DNA of 64,000 nucleotides, taken from assembly GCF_014203955.1 (NCBI RefSeq), contig NZ_JACHKA010000001.1, forward strand, positions 930,001 to 994,000, read 5' to 3'. The position numbers were made by a program, and so were the translations under genes. Origin of the DNA: Sphingobium lignivorans. GTDB taxonomy: Bacteria; Pseudomonadota; Alphaproteobacteria; Sphingomonadales; Sphingomonadaceae. The notes beneath the pieces were generated by a model that made no database searches, was not told the DNA's origin, and saw only the letters and a program-made list of their open reading frames with translations. Of this stretch, positions 48,911 to 59,626 are shown in pieces. Position 1 is the stretch's first letter, and every line of letters starts with the position of its first letter.

Positions 48911-49813
48911 TCAGTCTGGCGCGTGGGCATCGACCATCTCGCGTACCAGCATGCCGCGATGGCGCTGGGCCGGTCGGTCGAGCGGCAGTCGATAGAGCGC
49001 GCGCAGGAAGACCATGTCCGGTTCGGTAAGGCCTTTTGCTTCGGCCTCCGGGTCGAACATGCCGAGAATCGAGCCGGGCGGCGGGGTCGCGTTCGCCCGC
49101 ACTTCGGCGAAGGCGACGAAGGCCGCATAGGCTGCGACCACATCCAGCTGGCGCCCCTCGACCCGATCGAGATCGATCACCACGCTGGCGTCGAGGATGA
49201 CCCGGTTCATCTGCGTGCTGATGACGCTCGAACCATAGTGGCCATAGGCTTCGACCTGCAACGGTGGCCCTCCATCGAGGGGAATCGTTTGAGGCGCTCG
49301 GTCCATACCATTTTTGGTACGGTCACCGGTCAGATACCACCAGCGGATCGGCGCATCGCCGTTGATGAGTGCCTCGCGTGCCTCGGGCGGCACCTCTCGG
49401 AACCGGGTCGGTGAGCGTCGGTCGATGACGTTCATCAGCGCCTCGGCATTGCCGACGAAGCTGACCGAGATATTCGGATCGCAGCCCTTGTCGGCGATTC
49501 TTATCCCCGCTTCCTGCGCGATCGTGCGCATTCTGGTCTCGACGATCTCAGCATAAGGCTGGGCGATGCCGTGCACGCGCGGGCAGACCGGGGCGATCCA
49601 GCGCGCCGCCGGTCGATCGCCCCGTGCGACGCCGACCTGCCGGACATAGTCGACCGCCTGCTCGCGCAGCTGTTCGCGGGTCAAGCGACTCCCGGTAACC
49701 ACGATGGACGTGTCGGGGTCACTGCCCGAACTGTCCGACTGCTGCGCTTCGGCCGGACCAGCGAGCCCGAGCGCAAGACTTGCGTATAGTAAAGGGGAAA
49801 CAGGCCGCCTCAT
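48911..49813 (-). CDS. exported protein of unknown function with VVTGSR motif
   Basis: A 300-residue protein with a signal peptide (VSPLLYASLALGLAGPAEAQ) and then TSIVVTGSRLTREQLREQAVDYVRQ. IVVTGSR is the motif that opens the plug of TonB receptors in sphingomonads, yet no plug or barrel follows. The body has WIAPVCPRVHGIAQPYAEIVETRMRTIA, a pair of Cys (VCPRV, KGCDPN) that could form a disulfide, and DASVVIDLDRVEGRQLD. I recognise no characterised family. Start at ATG 49813 fits the signal peptide. It is monocistronic. Confidence 0.75.
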   Translation of the reverse strand: MRRPVSPLLYASLALGLAGPAEAQQSDSSGSDPDTSIVVTGSRLTREQLREQAVDYVRQVGVARGDRPAARWIAPVCPRVHGIAQPYAEIVETRMRTIAQEAGIRIADKGCDPNISVSFVGNAEALMNVIDRRSPTRFREVPPEAREALINGDAPIRWWYLTGDRTKNGMDRAPQTIPLDGGPPLQVEAYGHYGSSVISTQMNRVILDASVVIDLDRVEGRQLDVVAAYAAFVAFAEVRANATPPPGSILGMFDPEAEAKGLTEPDMVFLRALYRLPLDRPAQRHRGMLVREMVDAHAPD

Positions 49814-49951
49814 GGCAAAAGTAGAGCGCAAATCCTTTGCGAAGACAAGTTCCCCCCTTCGCCTGATACCGGCTCGTACATGATGGTCATGAAAGGGGCA
49901 TGGTGATCCGACATTCTCTCGTGCGGCCACGATGTTGCTCCGTTGGCGTGT

Positions 49952-50935
49952 TCAGGCCCCGCTCTCCAGCAGGGCGATCAGTCCGCGCTCCGGGCGGCTG
50001 AGCCAGCGGGTTCGTCGCGGAAGGCGGATGGCCTCGCGCCGCGCTTCGCGGCCCGCCTTGGCGAGGTCGAGCAGGCGGGGGTGCACATAGGCTTTCCGGG
50101 CGACGGCGGGCGTGTTGCACAGATGCTCGGACACGAAGGCGAGCATGGCATTGATGCCGGGGCCGTTCGCGTCGTCCGCCAGCCACTCCAGCGCCAGCGA
50201 ACTGGCCCGCCAGATGCGGAACTGCTTGGCGGTGAAGTCGGCGCCCATCGTTTCCTGGATATAGCCATTCACGTCCGATGAGGTGATCGGGGCCGCGTCG
50301 CCATCCTCGCGCAGATGCTGGAAGAGATGCTGCCCCGGCAGGTCCTGCATCCGCTTGACGAAGCGGATCAGCCGCCGGTCCGTCATGCCGATCTCGCAGA
50401 GCTTGCCGGACTTGGCGCGGAAGCGCAGCATGAGCTTGCCGCCCGCCACCTTCGCGTGGCGCATGCGCAGTGTGGTCGCGCCGAAGCTGCGGTTCGTCCG
50501 CGCATAGGCTTCGTTGCCGATGCGGATGCGGCCGCTGTCGAGCAGATACACGACCGAGGCGATGGCCCGCTCCCGGGAGAGCAGCCGGCTGCCCATGTCC
50601 TTCTCCACGCGGGCGCGGATGCGCGGCAGGGCATGCCCGAAGGCGACGCAGCGATCGAACTTCAGCGATGCGCGCTCGGCCGTGAAATCGGGATGGTAGC
50701 GATATTGCTTGCGGCCCCGCGCATCGATGCCGGTGGCGAGGATATGCGCGTCGGGACGGGGCGCGAACCAGGCATCGGCATAAGCGGGCGGCAGGCCCAC
50801 TGCATTCAGGCGGTCGATTTCCTCCCGGTCCGTGATCCGCTCACCCTGGGCGTCGAAATAGGCCCAGTGACTGCGGACCTTGCGCCGCGTGATGCCGGGC
50901 AGGCTGTCGTCGACGAAGACGAGGGATTGAGACAT
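49952..50935 (-). CDS. DNA topoisomerase IB
   Basis: A 327-residue poxvirus-type topoisomerase that relaxes supercoils through a 3'-phosphotyrosine. The N-terminal clamp has RRKVRSHWAYFDAQGERI and ARGRKQYRYHPDF; the catalytic part has RIGNEAYARTNRSFGATTLR, TAKQFRIWRAS and the nucleophile Tyr283 in ARKAYVHP. Start at ATG 50935 is supported by GGGAGCATC directly upstream. Common in bacteria as an accessory topoisomerase, often in stress-related contexts. It is divergent from fumC. Confidence 0.92.
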   Translation of the reverse strand: MSQSLVFVDDSLPGITRRKVRSHWAYFDAQGERITDREEIDRLNAVGLPPAYADAWFAPRPDAHILATGIDARGRKQYRYHPDFTAERASLKFDRCVAFGHALPRIRARVEKDMGSRLLSRERAIASVVYLLDSGRIRIGNEAYARTNRSFGATTLRMRHAKVAGGKLMLRFRAKSGKLCEIGMTDRRLIRFVKRMQDLPGQHLFQHLREDGDAAPITSSDVNGYIQETMGADFTAKQFRIWRASSLALEWLADDANGPGINAMLAFVSEHLCNTPAVARKAYVHPRLLDLAKAGREARREAIRLPRRTRWLSRPERGLIALLESGA

Positions 50936-51082
50936 GATGCTCCCGGCGATGCGGTTTCGACGAGCGGACAATGCATGAACTCGCCAAAAGGAGCCGGGCC
51001 GGCTGCGGAACGCGCCGGGAAGGCTTGCGGGAGGGCTGCGCACCGTTCAATTGAAGGCGGGGGCTGTCGCAAGGAGTAGCGC

Positions 51083-52468
<1,386 letters not shown>

Positions 52469-52495
52469 TCGTCCGGCCCTGACCGCGCGCTCCGG

Positions 52496-52524
52496 CGCCC
52501 CGGGAATATTCGGGTTCCGGGGCG
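52496..52524 (+). terminator. hairpin after fumC
   Basis: CGCCCCGG (52496-52503) and CCGGGGCG (52517-52524) form an 8-bp stem with a 13-base loop 27 bp after the stop. No T-run follows, so it may be a pause or a rho-dependent end. Confidence 0.4.
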
Positions 52525-52725
52525 GGGTGCCACGCGTCATCGACACGGCGTTGTCCGGTCGCGACGAAGCATGACGGCGCAGGGGAACTGGAGCCCCCGC
52601 CAGTCCGTTCAGTTCACGTGTGGCAAGCGGATGCGCTGCTGCCGCCATCTCCGCCGCATCGGGCAGGCCCGGCCTGCCTCCGGGCGCGGAGATCATGCGT
52701 CACTACAGACTGAGAGGAGCCCCCC

Positions 52726-53097
52726 ATGGCTGAAACAATCGCAATCGATGAAACCAATCGCCTGATCTCGTCGGACAAGGTCGACGGCACCACCGTCTAT
52801 GATCGTCAGGGCGAGAAGCTCGGCAGCGTCCGCAATTTCATGGTCGACAAGCGCTCGGGCAAGGCGGAGTACGCCGTGCTCCAGTTCGGCGGCATCTTCG
52901 GCATCGGCAGCGAATATTATCCGCTTCCCTGGGACATGCTGACCTACGACACCAATCTTGGCGGCTATGTCGTCGAGATCAGCAAGGAACGGCTGGAAGC
53001 CGCGCCGCGCTACGAAGAGCGCGCCGAGCCCGAATATGACCATATCTATGGCCGCCAGGTCTATGGCTATTGGGGCGTCCCTTACCCCTTCGTCTGA
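52726..53097 (+). CDS. PRC-barrel domain protein
   Basis: A 123-residue soluble protein with a PRC-barrel: RLISSDKVDGTTVYDRQGEKLGSVRNFMVDKRSGKAEYAV, then PLPWDMLTYD. The family adapts RNA- or photosystem-associated complexes; stand-alone copies in alphaproteobacteria are often general-stress genes. The Tyr-rich tail (HIYGRQVYGYWGVPYPFV) is typical. GAGAGGAG precedes the ATG. Its neighbour SDR of the YghA type is also frequently stress-induced. Confidence 0.85.
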   Translation: MAETIAIDETNRLISSDKVDGTTVYDRQGEKLGSVRNFMVDKRSGKAEYAVLQFGGIFGIGSEYYPLPWDMLTYDTNLGGYVVEISKERLEAAPRYEERAEPEYDHIYGRQVYGYWGVPYPFV

Positions 53098-53110
53098 GAT
53101 TGACCGTGCG

Positions 53111-53137
53111 CCGGGTGGGGGCATGCCCCCCGCCCGG
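53111..53137 (+). terminator. hairpin after PRC-barrel gene
   Basis: CCGGG-T-GGGG / CCCC-CG-CCCGG around a GCATGC centre, 14 bp after the stop, without a T-run. It is a possible terminator before the SDR gene. Confidence 0.4.
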
Positions 53138-53184
53138 CTGGCGGATCGCCCAACGGATTTCAGGGCCAGCTAACAGGGAAATTC

Positions 53185-54039
53185 ATGATGACCGAGACAG
53201 TCGAGATGATCCATGAGGATGCCCTGCCGGGTGAGGAGCGCAAGCTTCATCCCCAGCCGGAGTGGCAGCCTCGTTATCCGGGTTCCGGGCGGCTCGATGG
53301 CAAGGTGGCGATCGTCACCGGCGCCGACAGCGGCATCGGCCGCGCCGTCGCTGCGCTGTTCGCGCGGGAAGGCGCGAATGTCGTCATCGCCTATCTGTGC
53401 GAGCATGAGGATGCCGCCGAGACGGAGAAGATCGTCCGGGCCGAGGGCCGGCAATCACTCGTCTTTGCCGGCGATCTGGGCGAGAAGGCGATATGCGACG
53501 AGCTGGTCCAGCGGACCATGGCCGCTTTCGGTCGCATTGATGTGCTGGTGAACAATGCGGGCGAGCAGCATCCCGACAAGAATATCGAGGACATCACCGA
53601 GGAGCAGCTTCGGCGGACCTTTCAGACCAACATCTTCTCGATGTTCTTCCTGACGCAGGCGGTCATGCCCCATCTGCGCGAAGGGGCCGCGATCATCAAC
53701 TGCACCTCCGTCACCATGTACAAGGGGTCGGAAGAGCTGCTGGATTATTCGAGCACGAAAGGCGCGATCGCGGCCTTCACCCGCTCGCTCAGCGAAAATC
53801 TCGTCGGCAAGGGCATCCGCGTGAATGCGGTCGCGCCGGGGCCGATCTGGACGCCGCTCAATCCGTTCGGCGGCGCCACCAAGGAGAAGCTCGCGCATTT
53901 CGGGGAAAGCACGCCGATGGCCCGGCCGGGCCAGCCCAATGAGGTCGCGCCGAGCTTCCTGTTCCTCGCCTGCGAGGATTCGAGCTACATGAGCGGTCAG
54001 GTGCTGCATCCCAATGGCGGCATGATCGTCGGCAGCTAG
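53185..54039 (+). CDS. SDR family oxidoreductase, YghA/YhdF type
   Basis: A 284-residue SDR with a 35-residue N-terminal extension before the Rossmann fold (HPQPEWQPRYPGSGRL), typical of the YghA/YhdF/general-stress SDR group. Motifs: TGADSGIGRA near 47, NNAGEQHP near 130, and YSSTKGA at the active site near 190. The C-terminal SSYMSGQVLHPNGGM is family-like. AGGGA lies just before tandem start codons (53185 and 53188). It is downstream of the PRC-barrel gene and convergent with the Lrp gene. Confidence 0.88.
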   Translation: MMTETVEMIHEDALPGEERKLHPQPEWQPRYPGSGRLDGKVAIVTGADSGIGRAVAALFAREGANVVIAYLCEHEDAAETEKIVRAEGRQSLVFAGDLGEKAICDELVQRTMAAFGRIDVLVNNAGEQHPDKNIEDITEEQLRRTFQTNIFSMFFLTQAVMPHLREGAAIINCTSVTMYKGSEELLDYSSTKGAIAAFTRSLSENLVGKGIRVNAVAPGPIWTPLNPFGGATKEKLAHFGESTPMARPGQPNEVAPSFLFLACEDSSYMSGQVLHPNGGMIVGS

Positions 54040-54051
54040 ACCGGCGTGGCG

Positions 54052-54534
54052 CTACTCGGGGTCGATGGGCAGTTCGGTGGTCTGCTTGACCGTCTTGAGC
54101 GAGAAGCTGGAATTGACCGCCGTGACGCCCGGCAGCCGCAGGAGCTTCTGCTTCAGGAAGGCGTCATAGGCCTCGATGCTGCGGCACAGGATCCGCACGA
54201 GATAGTCGCTTTCGCCGCTCATCGAGTAGCAGGCCACGACTTCCGGATGCCCGCTCACCGCCGCCTCGAACGTGTCGAGCGTGTCGCCGTCATGATGGCT
54301 GAGCCGGACATGCGCGAACACGTCGACGACCAGACCCAGGCGCCGGGCATCGAGCAGCACGGCGCGCCCCGCGATATAGCCCTGCTGCTCCAGCGCTTTC
54401 AGTCGCCGCCAGCACGGCGTCTGCGAGAGGCCGATCCGCTCCGCCAGCGCACTGATGCTGATCTCCGGAGCGGCCTGCAACTCGGCCAGAATCTTTCGAT
54501 CGAACGGGTCGAGAGAAAATTCTTCCGTTTTCAT
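54052..54534 (-). CDS. Lrp/AsnC family regulator, likely of the bkd operon
   Basis: A 160-residue regulator. The HTH reads LDPFDRKILAELQAAPEISISALAERIGLSQTPCWRRLKALEQQGYI and is followed by the RAM ligand domain (FAHVRLSHHDGDTLDTFEAAVSGHPEVVACYSMSGESDYL). It is divergent from the branched-chain keto-acid dehydrogenase operon, as BkdR is in pseudomonads, where it activates bkd genes in response to branched-chain amino acids. That role is inferred. Confidence 0.88.
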   Translation of the reverse strand: MKTEEFSLDPFDRKILAELQAAPEISISALAERIGLSQTPCWRRLKALEQQGYIAGRAVLLDARRLGLVVDVFAHVRLSHHDGDTLDTFEAAVSGHPEVVACYSMSGESDYLVRILCRSIEAYDAFLKQKLLRLPGVTAVNSSFSLKTVKQTTELPIDPE

Positions 54535-54572
54535 GGCTGAGATAGGATCATTGTTCCGGATTCATGCGCTCT

Positions 54573-54604
54573 GCCTGCGCAGAAAGCAATGTCGTTCCGC
54601 AGGC
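54573..54604. promoter_or_regulatory. inverted repeat in the lrp-bkd divergent promoter
   Basis: GCCTGCG (54573-54579) and CGCAGGC (54598-54604) enclose an AT-richer centre with AGAAAGCAATG. The spacing of about 25 bp between arm centres suits an octameric Lrp-type regulator. It is 48 bp before the bkd start. Confidence 0.4.
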
Positions 54605-54651
54605 GGCTGTGAGACACTTCCCCGAGAAGAACAGACCTGGAGAGGTTGCCG

Positions 54652-55881
54652 ATGAGGAATGAACCATCATTCTCTCTCTACATTCCCGAGCCGGATGCGC
54701 GCCCCGGCGGCGTGCCCGACTTTTCGCATCTGCGCCTCGAGCCGGCAGGAGCGGCAGACCGCCCTCATCCCGAGACGCGGGGGCTCGACATGCGCGAAGT
54801 GCCCTATCGTTTCGTCCGGGTACTGGATGATGAGGGGCAGGCTGTCGGTCCATGGAAGCCTGATGTCCCCGTCGAGACGCTGATCCGCGGCCTGCGCGCC
54901 ATGATGCTGACCCGCATCTTCGATGATCGCATGTTCCGCGCGCACCGGCAGGGCAAGACCAGCTTCTACATGAAGTCGACGGGCGAGGAGGCGATCCCCG
55001 TTGCGCAGTCGCTGATGCTGGGCAAGGGCGACATGTGCTTTCCCACCTACCGGGTGCTGGGCTGGCTGATGGCGCGGGACTATCCGCTCATCGATCTGGT
55101 CAACCAGATCTTCTCCAATGAGCGCGATCCGCTCAAGGGACGGCAATTGCCCATTCTCTATTCCGCGCGGGATTATGGCTTCTATTCGCTCTCGGGCAAT
55201 CTGGGCAGCCGCATGGGCCATGCGGTGGGCTGGGCCATGGCCTCGGCCTACAAGGGCGACGACAAGCTGGCGCTGGCCTATGTGGGCGACGGCACCACGG
55301 CGGAAGGCGATTTCCACGAAGCGCTGACCTTCGCGTCCGTCTATCACGCGCCCTGCCTGCTGTGCATCACCAACAACCAGTGGGCGATCTCCAGCTATTC
55401 GGGCTTTGCCGGCGCGCAGGAAGCGCCGCTTGCGGCGCGGGCGATCGGGTTCGGCCTGCCCGGCCTGCGCGTCGATGGGAATGATTTCCTCGCCGTCTGG
55501 GCCGTGACGCAATGGGCGGTGGAGCGGGCGCGCGCCAATCTCGGCGCGACGCTCATCGAGTTCGTCACTTATCGCGTGGCCGGCCATTCCACCTCCGACG
55601 ATCCCACCCGTTACCGGCCGAGCGACGAAGCCAGCCATTTCCCCCTTGGCGACCCCGTCGAGCGGCTGAAGCGGCACCTGATCGCGCTCGGCGAATGGGA
55701 TGATGCCCGCCACGCCGCACTGACCGAGGAACTCGATCAGGCCGTGCGGGCGGCCATGAAGGAAGGCGAGGCGGTCGGCACGCTGGGCAAATCCAAGCCG
55801 CCGGTGAGCGAGATGTTCGAGCATGTGTTCAGCGAACCCGACTGGCGCGTGATCGAGCAGCGCCGCGAAATGGGAGTGTGA
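54652..55881 (+). CDS. bkdA1: branched-chain 2-oxoacid dehydrogenase E1 alpha subunit
   Basis: A 409-residue thiamine-diphosphate subunit that decarboxylates the 2-oxo acids of Val, Leu and Ile. The TPP motif runs GDGTTAEGDFHEALTFASVY with the closing CITNN near residues 220-245; RVAGHSTSDDPTRYR carries the regulated loop. I chose ATG 54652 because GGAGAGG lies 6 bases upstream. First gene of a complete E1a-E1b-E2-E3 operon, 8 bp before the E1 beta gene. Confidence 0.95.
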   Translation: MRNEPSFSLYIPEPDARPGGVPDFSHLRLEPAGAADRPHPETRGLDMREVPYRFVRVLDDEGQAVGPWKPDVPVETLIRGLRAMMLTRIFDDRMFRAHRQGKTSFYMKSTGEEAIPVAQSLMLGKGDMCFPTYRVLGWLMARDYPLIDLVNQIFSNERDPLKGRQLPILYSARDYGFYSLSGNLGSRMGHAVGWAMASAYKGDDKLALAYVGDGTTAEGDFHEALTFASVYHAPCLLCITNNQWAISSYSGFAGAQEAPLAARAIGFGLPGLRVDGNDFLAVWAVTQWAVERARANLGATLIEFVTYRVAGHSTSDDPTRYRPSDEASHFPLGDPVERLKRHLIALGEWDDARHAALTEELDQAVRAAMKEGEAVGTLGKSKPPVSEMFEHVFSEPDWRVIEQRREMGV

Positions 55882-55888
55882 CCGGCCC

Positions 55889-56908
55889 ATGGCGCTGATG
55901 AACATGATCCAGGCGCTCAACAGCGCTCTCGACGTCAAGCTGGCGCAGGATCCCGACGTGGTGCTGTTCGGCGAGGATATCGGCTATTTCGGCGGCGTGT
56001 TCCGGGTGACGGACGGGCTTCAGGCGAAGCACGGGCTCACGCGCTGCTTCGACACGCCGATCGCGGAAGGCGGCATCATCGCGACCGCCATCGGCATGGG
56101 CGTCTACGGGCTGCGGCCAGTCGCGGAGATCCAGTTCGCGGACTATATCCTGCCGGCCTTCGATCAGCTCGTGTCCGAGGCGGCGCGGCTGCGCTACCGG
56201 TCCGGCGGCGAGTTTTGGGCGCCGATCACGGTGCGGTCGCCTTATGGCGGCGGCATTTTCGGCGGGCAGACGCACAGCCAGTCGCCCGAGGCACTGTTCG
56301 CGCATGTGACCGGGCTCAAGACCGTGATCCCGTCCAATCCCTATGATGCCAAGGGGCTGCTGATCGCGTCGATCGAGGATGACGATCCCGTCATCTTCAT
56401 GGAGCCCAAGCGCATCTACAACGGGCCATTCTACGCGCGGCCGGACGAACAGCTCAAGAGCTGGGCCGGCACGGGCGATCCGCTCGCCGAGGTGCCGGAG
56501 GGGCACTATACCGTGCCGCTCGGCAAGGCCGCGACGGTGCGCGAGGGCAAGGACGTGACGGTGCTCGCTTATGGCACCATGGTCCATGTCGCCAAGGCAG
56601 GCATCGAGGAAAGCGGCGTGGATGCCGAGCTGATCGACCTGCGCTCGATCGTCCCGCTGGATATCGAGGCGATCACCGCCTCGGTGGCGAAGACGGGGCG
56701 CTGCGTGATCTTTCACGAGGCGACGCGCTTCGGCGGCTTCGGCGGCGAGCTTTCGGCACTGGTGCAGGAGCGCTGCTTCTGGGCGCTGCGGAGCCCCATC
56801 CTGCGGGTCGCCGGCTGGGACACGCCTTATCCCCACGCATTCGAATGGGATTACATGCCCGGCCCCGGCCGGCTGGCGGCCGCGCTCCGCAAGGCCATGG
56901 AGGACTGA
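55889..56908 (+). CDS. bkdA2: branched-chain 2-oxoacid dehydrogenase E1 beta subunit
   Basis: A 339-residue partner of the E1 alpha subunit. It shows FGEDIGYFGGVFRVTDGL near 30, FDTPIAEGGIIATAIGMG near 60, EIQFADYILPAFDQ near 92 and GGGIFGGQTHSQSPE, and ends in the transketolase C-terminal domain (ELIDLRSIVPLDIEAI). The E1 alpha2-beta2 heterotetramer transfers the acyl group to E2. It is 4 bp from the E2 gene. Confidence 0.95.
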   Translation: MALMNMIQALNSALDVKLAQDPDVVLFGEDIGYFGGVFRVTDGLQAKHGLTRCFDTPIAEGGIIATAIGMGVYGLRPVAEIQFADYILPAFDQLVSEAARLRYRSGGEFWAPITVRSPYGGGIFGGQTHSQSPEALFAHVTGLKTVIPSNPYDAKGLLIASIEDDDPVIFMEPKRIYNGPFYARPDEQLKSWAGTGDPLAEVPEGHYTVPLGKAATVREGKDVTVLAYGTMVHVAKAGIEESGVDAELIDLRSIVPLDIEAITASVAKTGRCVIFHEATRFGGFGGELSALVQERCFWALRSPILRVAGWDTPYPHAFEWDYMPGPGRLAAALRKAMED

Positions 56909-56912
56909 CGCG

Positions 56913-58238
56913 ATGGGACGCTATCTCTTCCGCCTGCCGGACATCGGGGAAGGCGTGACCGAGGCGGAGATCGTCGCCTGGCATGTGCAGCCGGGCGCCC
57001 GCATCCGCGAGGACGACAATCTGGCCGACGTGATGACCGACAAGGCGACAGTGGAAATGACCTCGCCGGTCGATGGCACGGTGACGGCCGTGCATGGCGA
57101 GGTCGGCGCGATGCTCGCCGTCGGCGCGGTGCTGGTCGAGCTCGAGGTGGAAGGCGAGGGTAATGCCCCGGCGCAAGCCGAACCCGGCGCCTCCGTCGAG
57201 CCGCCGGCGCCTCCGTCAGCGGCAACTGGGGAAAGCAGAGTGGAGGCGGCCCCCGCCGTCGCGCCGGAACGCACATCGCCCGCGCAGGCCGCGCCGCGAA
57301 CCGCGCCGCCGCCGGAGAAAAGCCGCGCCGTGGCGGGGCGCGTGGATATCCCCATCGGCCCCCGGCAGGTGTTTGCGGCTCCGGCCACGCGCCGCCGGGC
57401 GTATGAGCTCGGCATCCCGCTCCAGTTCGTGCCCGGCACCGGTCCGGGCGGGCGCATCCTGCCATCCGATCTCGATGATTTCATCGCATCGGGCGGCATG
57501 GCCCGCGCGCCCGGCGGGCTCGCGCCGCGCACGGGCGGCGAGGATGTGAAGATCGTCGGCCTGCGCCGCCGCATCGCGGAGAGGATGCAGGAGGCCAAGC
57601 GGCGCATCCCGCACATTGCTTATGTCGAGGAAGTGGATGTCACGCAGATCGAGGCGTTGCGCGCCGAGATGAATGCCCGGCCGGACGAGGGCCAGCCCAA
57701 GCTCACCTTGCTGCCGTTCCTCATCCGTGCGCTCGTGCGTGCCCTGCCGGACTTTCCGCAGGTCAATGCGCGCTTCGATGATGACGAGGGCGTGCTGCAT
57801 GTCTCTGCCGGCGTGCATGTCGGCATCGCGACGCAGACGCCGGGCGGGCTGATGGTGCCGGTGCTCCGCCATGCCGAGGCGCTGACGCTTGCGGAGATCG
57901 CGCGCGAGATCGCCCGGCTCTCGGCTGCCGCGCGGGAAGGAACGGCGAAGCGCGAGGAGCTTTCCGGCTCCACCATCACCATCACGTCCCTCGGGCCGCT
58001 CGGCGGCATCGCGACGACGCCGGTCATCAATCACCCGGAAGTCGCGATCATCGGGCCGAACCGGATCGTCGAGAAGCCGGTCGTGCAGGGGCAATTTGTG
58101 AGCGTGCGCAAGGTGATGAACATCTCTTCCTCCTTCGATCATCGCATCGTCGATGGCTATGACGCCGCCTCGTTCATTCAGGCGCTGAAGCGGTTGATCG
58201 AGCATCCCGCGCTCATCTTCATGGGAGACGGCGCATGA
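56913..58238 (+). CDS. bkdB: branched-chain 2-oxoacid dehydrogenase E2, lipoamide acyltransferase
   Basis: A 441-residue core subunit. The lipoyl domain carries Lys44 in VMTDKATVEM. A Pro/Ala-rich linker (about 85-140) precedes the peripheral-subunit-binding domain (FAAPATRRRAYELGI...GRILPSDLDDF). The acyltransferase domain ends with the active-site His410 and Asp414 in DHRIVDG. It accepts the branched acyl group from E1 and passes it to CoA. Its stop overlaps the ATG of the E3 gene. Confidence 0.95.
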   Translation: MGRYLFRLPDIGEGVTEAEIVAWHVQPGARIREDDNLADVMTDKATVEMTSPVDGTVTAVHGEVGAMLAVGAVLVELEVEGEGNAPAQAEPGASVEPPAPPSAATGESRVEAAPAVAPERTSPAQAAPRTAPPPEKSRAVAGRVDIPIGPRQVFAAPATRRRAYELGIPLQFVPGTGPGGRILPSDLDDFIASGGMARAPGGLAPRTGGEDVKIVGLRRRIAERMQEAKRRIPHIAYVEEVDVTQIEALRAEMNARPDEGQPKLTLLPFLIRALVRALPDFPQVNARFDDDEGVLHVSAGVHVGIATQTPGGLMVPVLRHAEALTLAEIAREIARLSAAAREGTAKREELSGSTITITSLGPLGGIATTPVINHPEVAIIGPNRIVEKPVVQGQFVSVRKVMNISSSFDHRIVDGYDAASFIQALKRLIEHPALIFMGDGA

Positions 58239-59626
58239 GCGGCCGGACGCTTCGCCCGCGCGTGCTCGTCGTCGGTGGCGGGCCGGGCGGCTATGTCGCC
58301 GCGATCCGCGCCGGGCAGCTCGGGCTGGAGACGGTGCTGGTCGAGGCCGGCCGGCCGGGCGGCACTTGCCTGACGCGCGGCTGCATTCCTTCCAAGGCGA
58401 TCATCCACGCGGCGGACCTTTTCGCCGAGACGTCCCGCGCGGCGGCGCAGGGTGGCCATCTCGGCATCCGCCTCGCCGCCCCGCCGACGCTCGATCTCGC
58501 CGCGACCATGCGCTGGAAGGACGGGATCGTCGACCGGCTGAGCAATGGCGTAACGGCCCTGCTGCGGCGGGCGCAAGTGACGGTGCTGAAGGGCTGGGCC
58601 AGCTTCGCCGATGCCAAGAGCTGCACGGTCGAGACGGCGGAGGGCCCGGTCAAGATCGAGCCCGAGCATGTCATTCTCGCCACCGGCTCCCTGCCGGTCG
58701 AACTGCCCTCGCTGCCCTTCGGCGGGGACGTGCTTTCCTCCACCGAAGCGCTTGCGCTCACCGAATTGCCGCGCACGCTGGCGGTGGTCGGGGCGGGTTA
58801 TATCGGCCTTGAGCTGGGGATCGCCTTCGCCAAGCTGGGCGTGCGCGTGGCGCTGGTCGAGGCGGCCGAGCGCATTCTCCCGCTCTATGACGAGCTGCTC
58901 ACCCGCCCGGTGCTGGACTGGCTGCATGCGCATGACGTGGAGCTTCACCTGCAGGCGCGGGCAGGCGGCCGATCGGCGCGCGGGCTGGATATCGAGACGC
59001 CGCTGGGGGATCGCTTCGCCATCCCCGCCGAGAAGATTCTCGTCACCGTCGGCCGCAAGCCGAACACGCAGGGCTGGGGCCTGGAGACGATGGCCATCGA
59101 GATGGACGGGCGCTTCATCAAGGTGGACGAGCGCTGCGCCACCTCGAGCCGCAATGTCTGGGCGATCGGCGACGTGACCGGCGAGCCGATGCTGGCCCAT
59201 CGCGCGTCCGCGCAGGGCGAGATGGTCGCGGAGATCATCGCGGGCAAGCGTCGCCGCTTCGATCCGGTCGCGATCCCCGCCATCTGCTTCACCGAGCCGG
59301 AGATCGTGACCGTGGGCGTCGAGCGGGCGGACGAGAACCATGTGGTCGGCCAGTTCCCCTTCATGGCCAATGGTCGCGCGCTCAGCATGGAGGCGGGGGA
59401 TAGCGGCGGCTTCGTGCGCACGGTGGCGGAGAAGGGCAGCGGGCGGATCGTGGGCCTGCAGGCCGTGGGCCGCCATGTCTCCGAGCTTGCCAGCGGCTTC
59501 GTGGCGCTGATCGAGATGGGCGCGACGCTCGAGGATGTGGCGGGCATGATCCACGCGCATCCCACGCTCGGCGAGGCCGTTCATGAAAGCGCGCTCAAGG
59601 CGCTGGGCCATGCCATCCATGTCTGA
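58235..59626 (+). CDS. lpdV: dihydrolipoyl dehydrogenase (E3) of the bkd complex
   Basis: A 463-residue FAD flavoprotein that reoxidises the lipoyl group. GGGPGGYVAAIRAGQ (about 13) binds FAD; the redox disulfide is Cys45-Cys50 in GGTCLTRGCIPSK; GAGYIGLELG (about 188) binds NAD; the C-terminal HAHPTLGEAVHE provides the catalytic His. Its start overlaps E2 by 4 bp, and its last codons are overlapped in another frame by the thioesterase gene. The lpdV name follows the operon position. Confidence 0.93.
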   Translation: MSGRTLRPRVLVVGGGPGGYVAAIRAGQLGLETVLVEAGRPGGTCLTRGCIPSKAIIHAADLFAETSRAAAQGGHLGIRLAAPPTLDLAATMRWKDGIVDRLSNGVTALLRRAQVTVLKGWASFADAKSCTVETAEGPVKIEPEHVILATGSLPVELPSLPFGGDVLSSTEALALTELPRTLAVVGAGYIGLELGIAFAKLGVRVALVEAAERILPLYDELLTRPVLDWLHAHDVELHLQARAGGRSARGLDIETPLGDRFAIPAEKILVTVGRKPNTQGWGLETMAIEMDGRFIKVDERCATSSRNVWAIGDVTGEPMLAHRASAQGEMVAEIIAGKRRRFDPVAIPAICFTEPEIVTVGVERADENHVVGQFPFMANGRALSMEAGDSGGFVRTVAEKGSGRIVGLQAVGRHVSELASGFVALIEMGATLEDVAGMIHAHPTLGEAVHESALKALGHAIHV

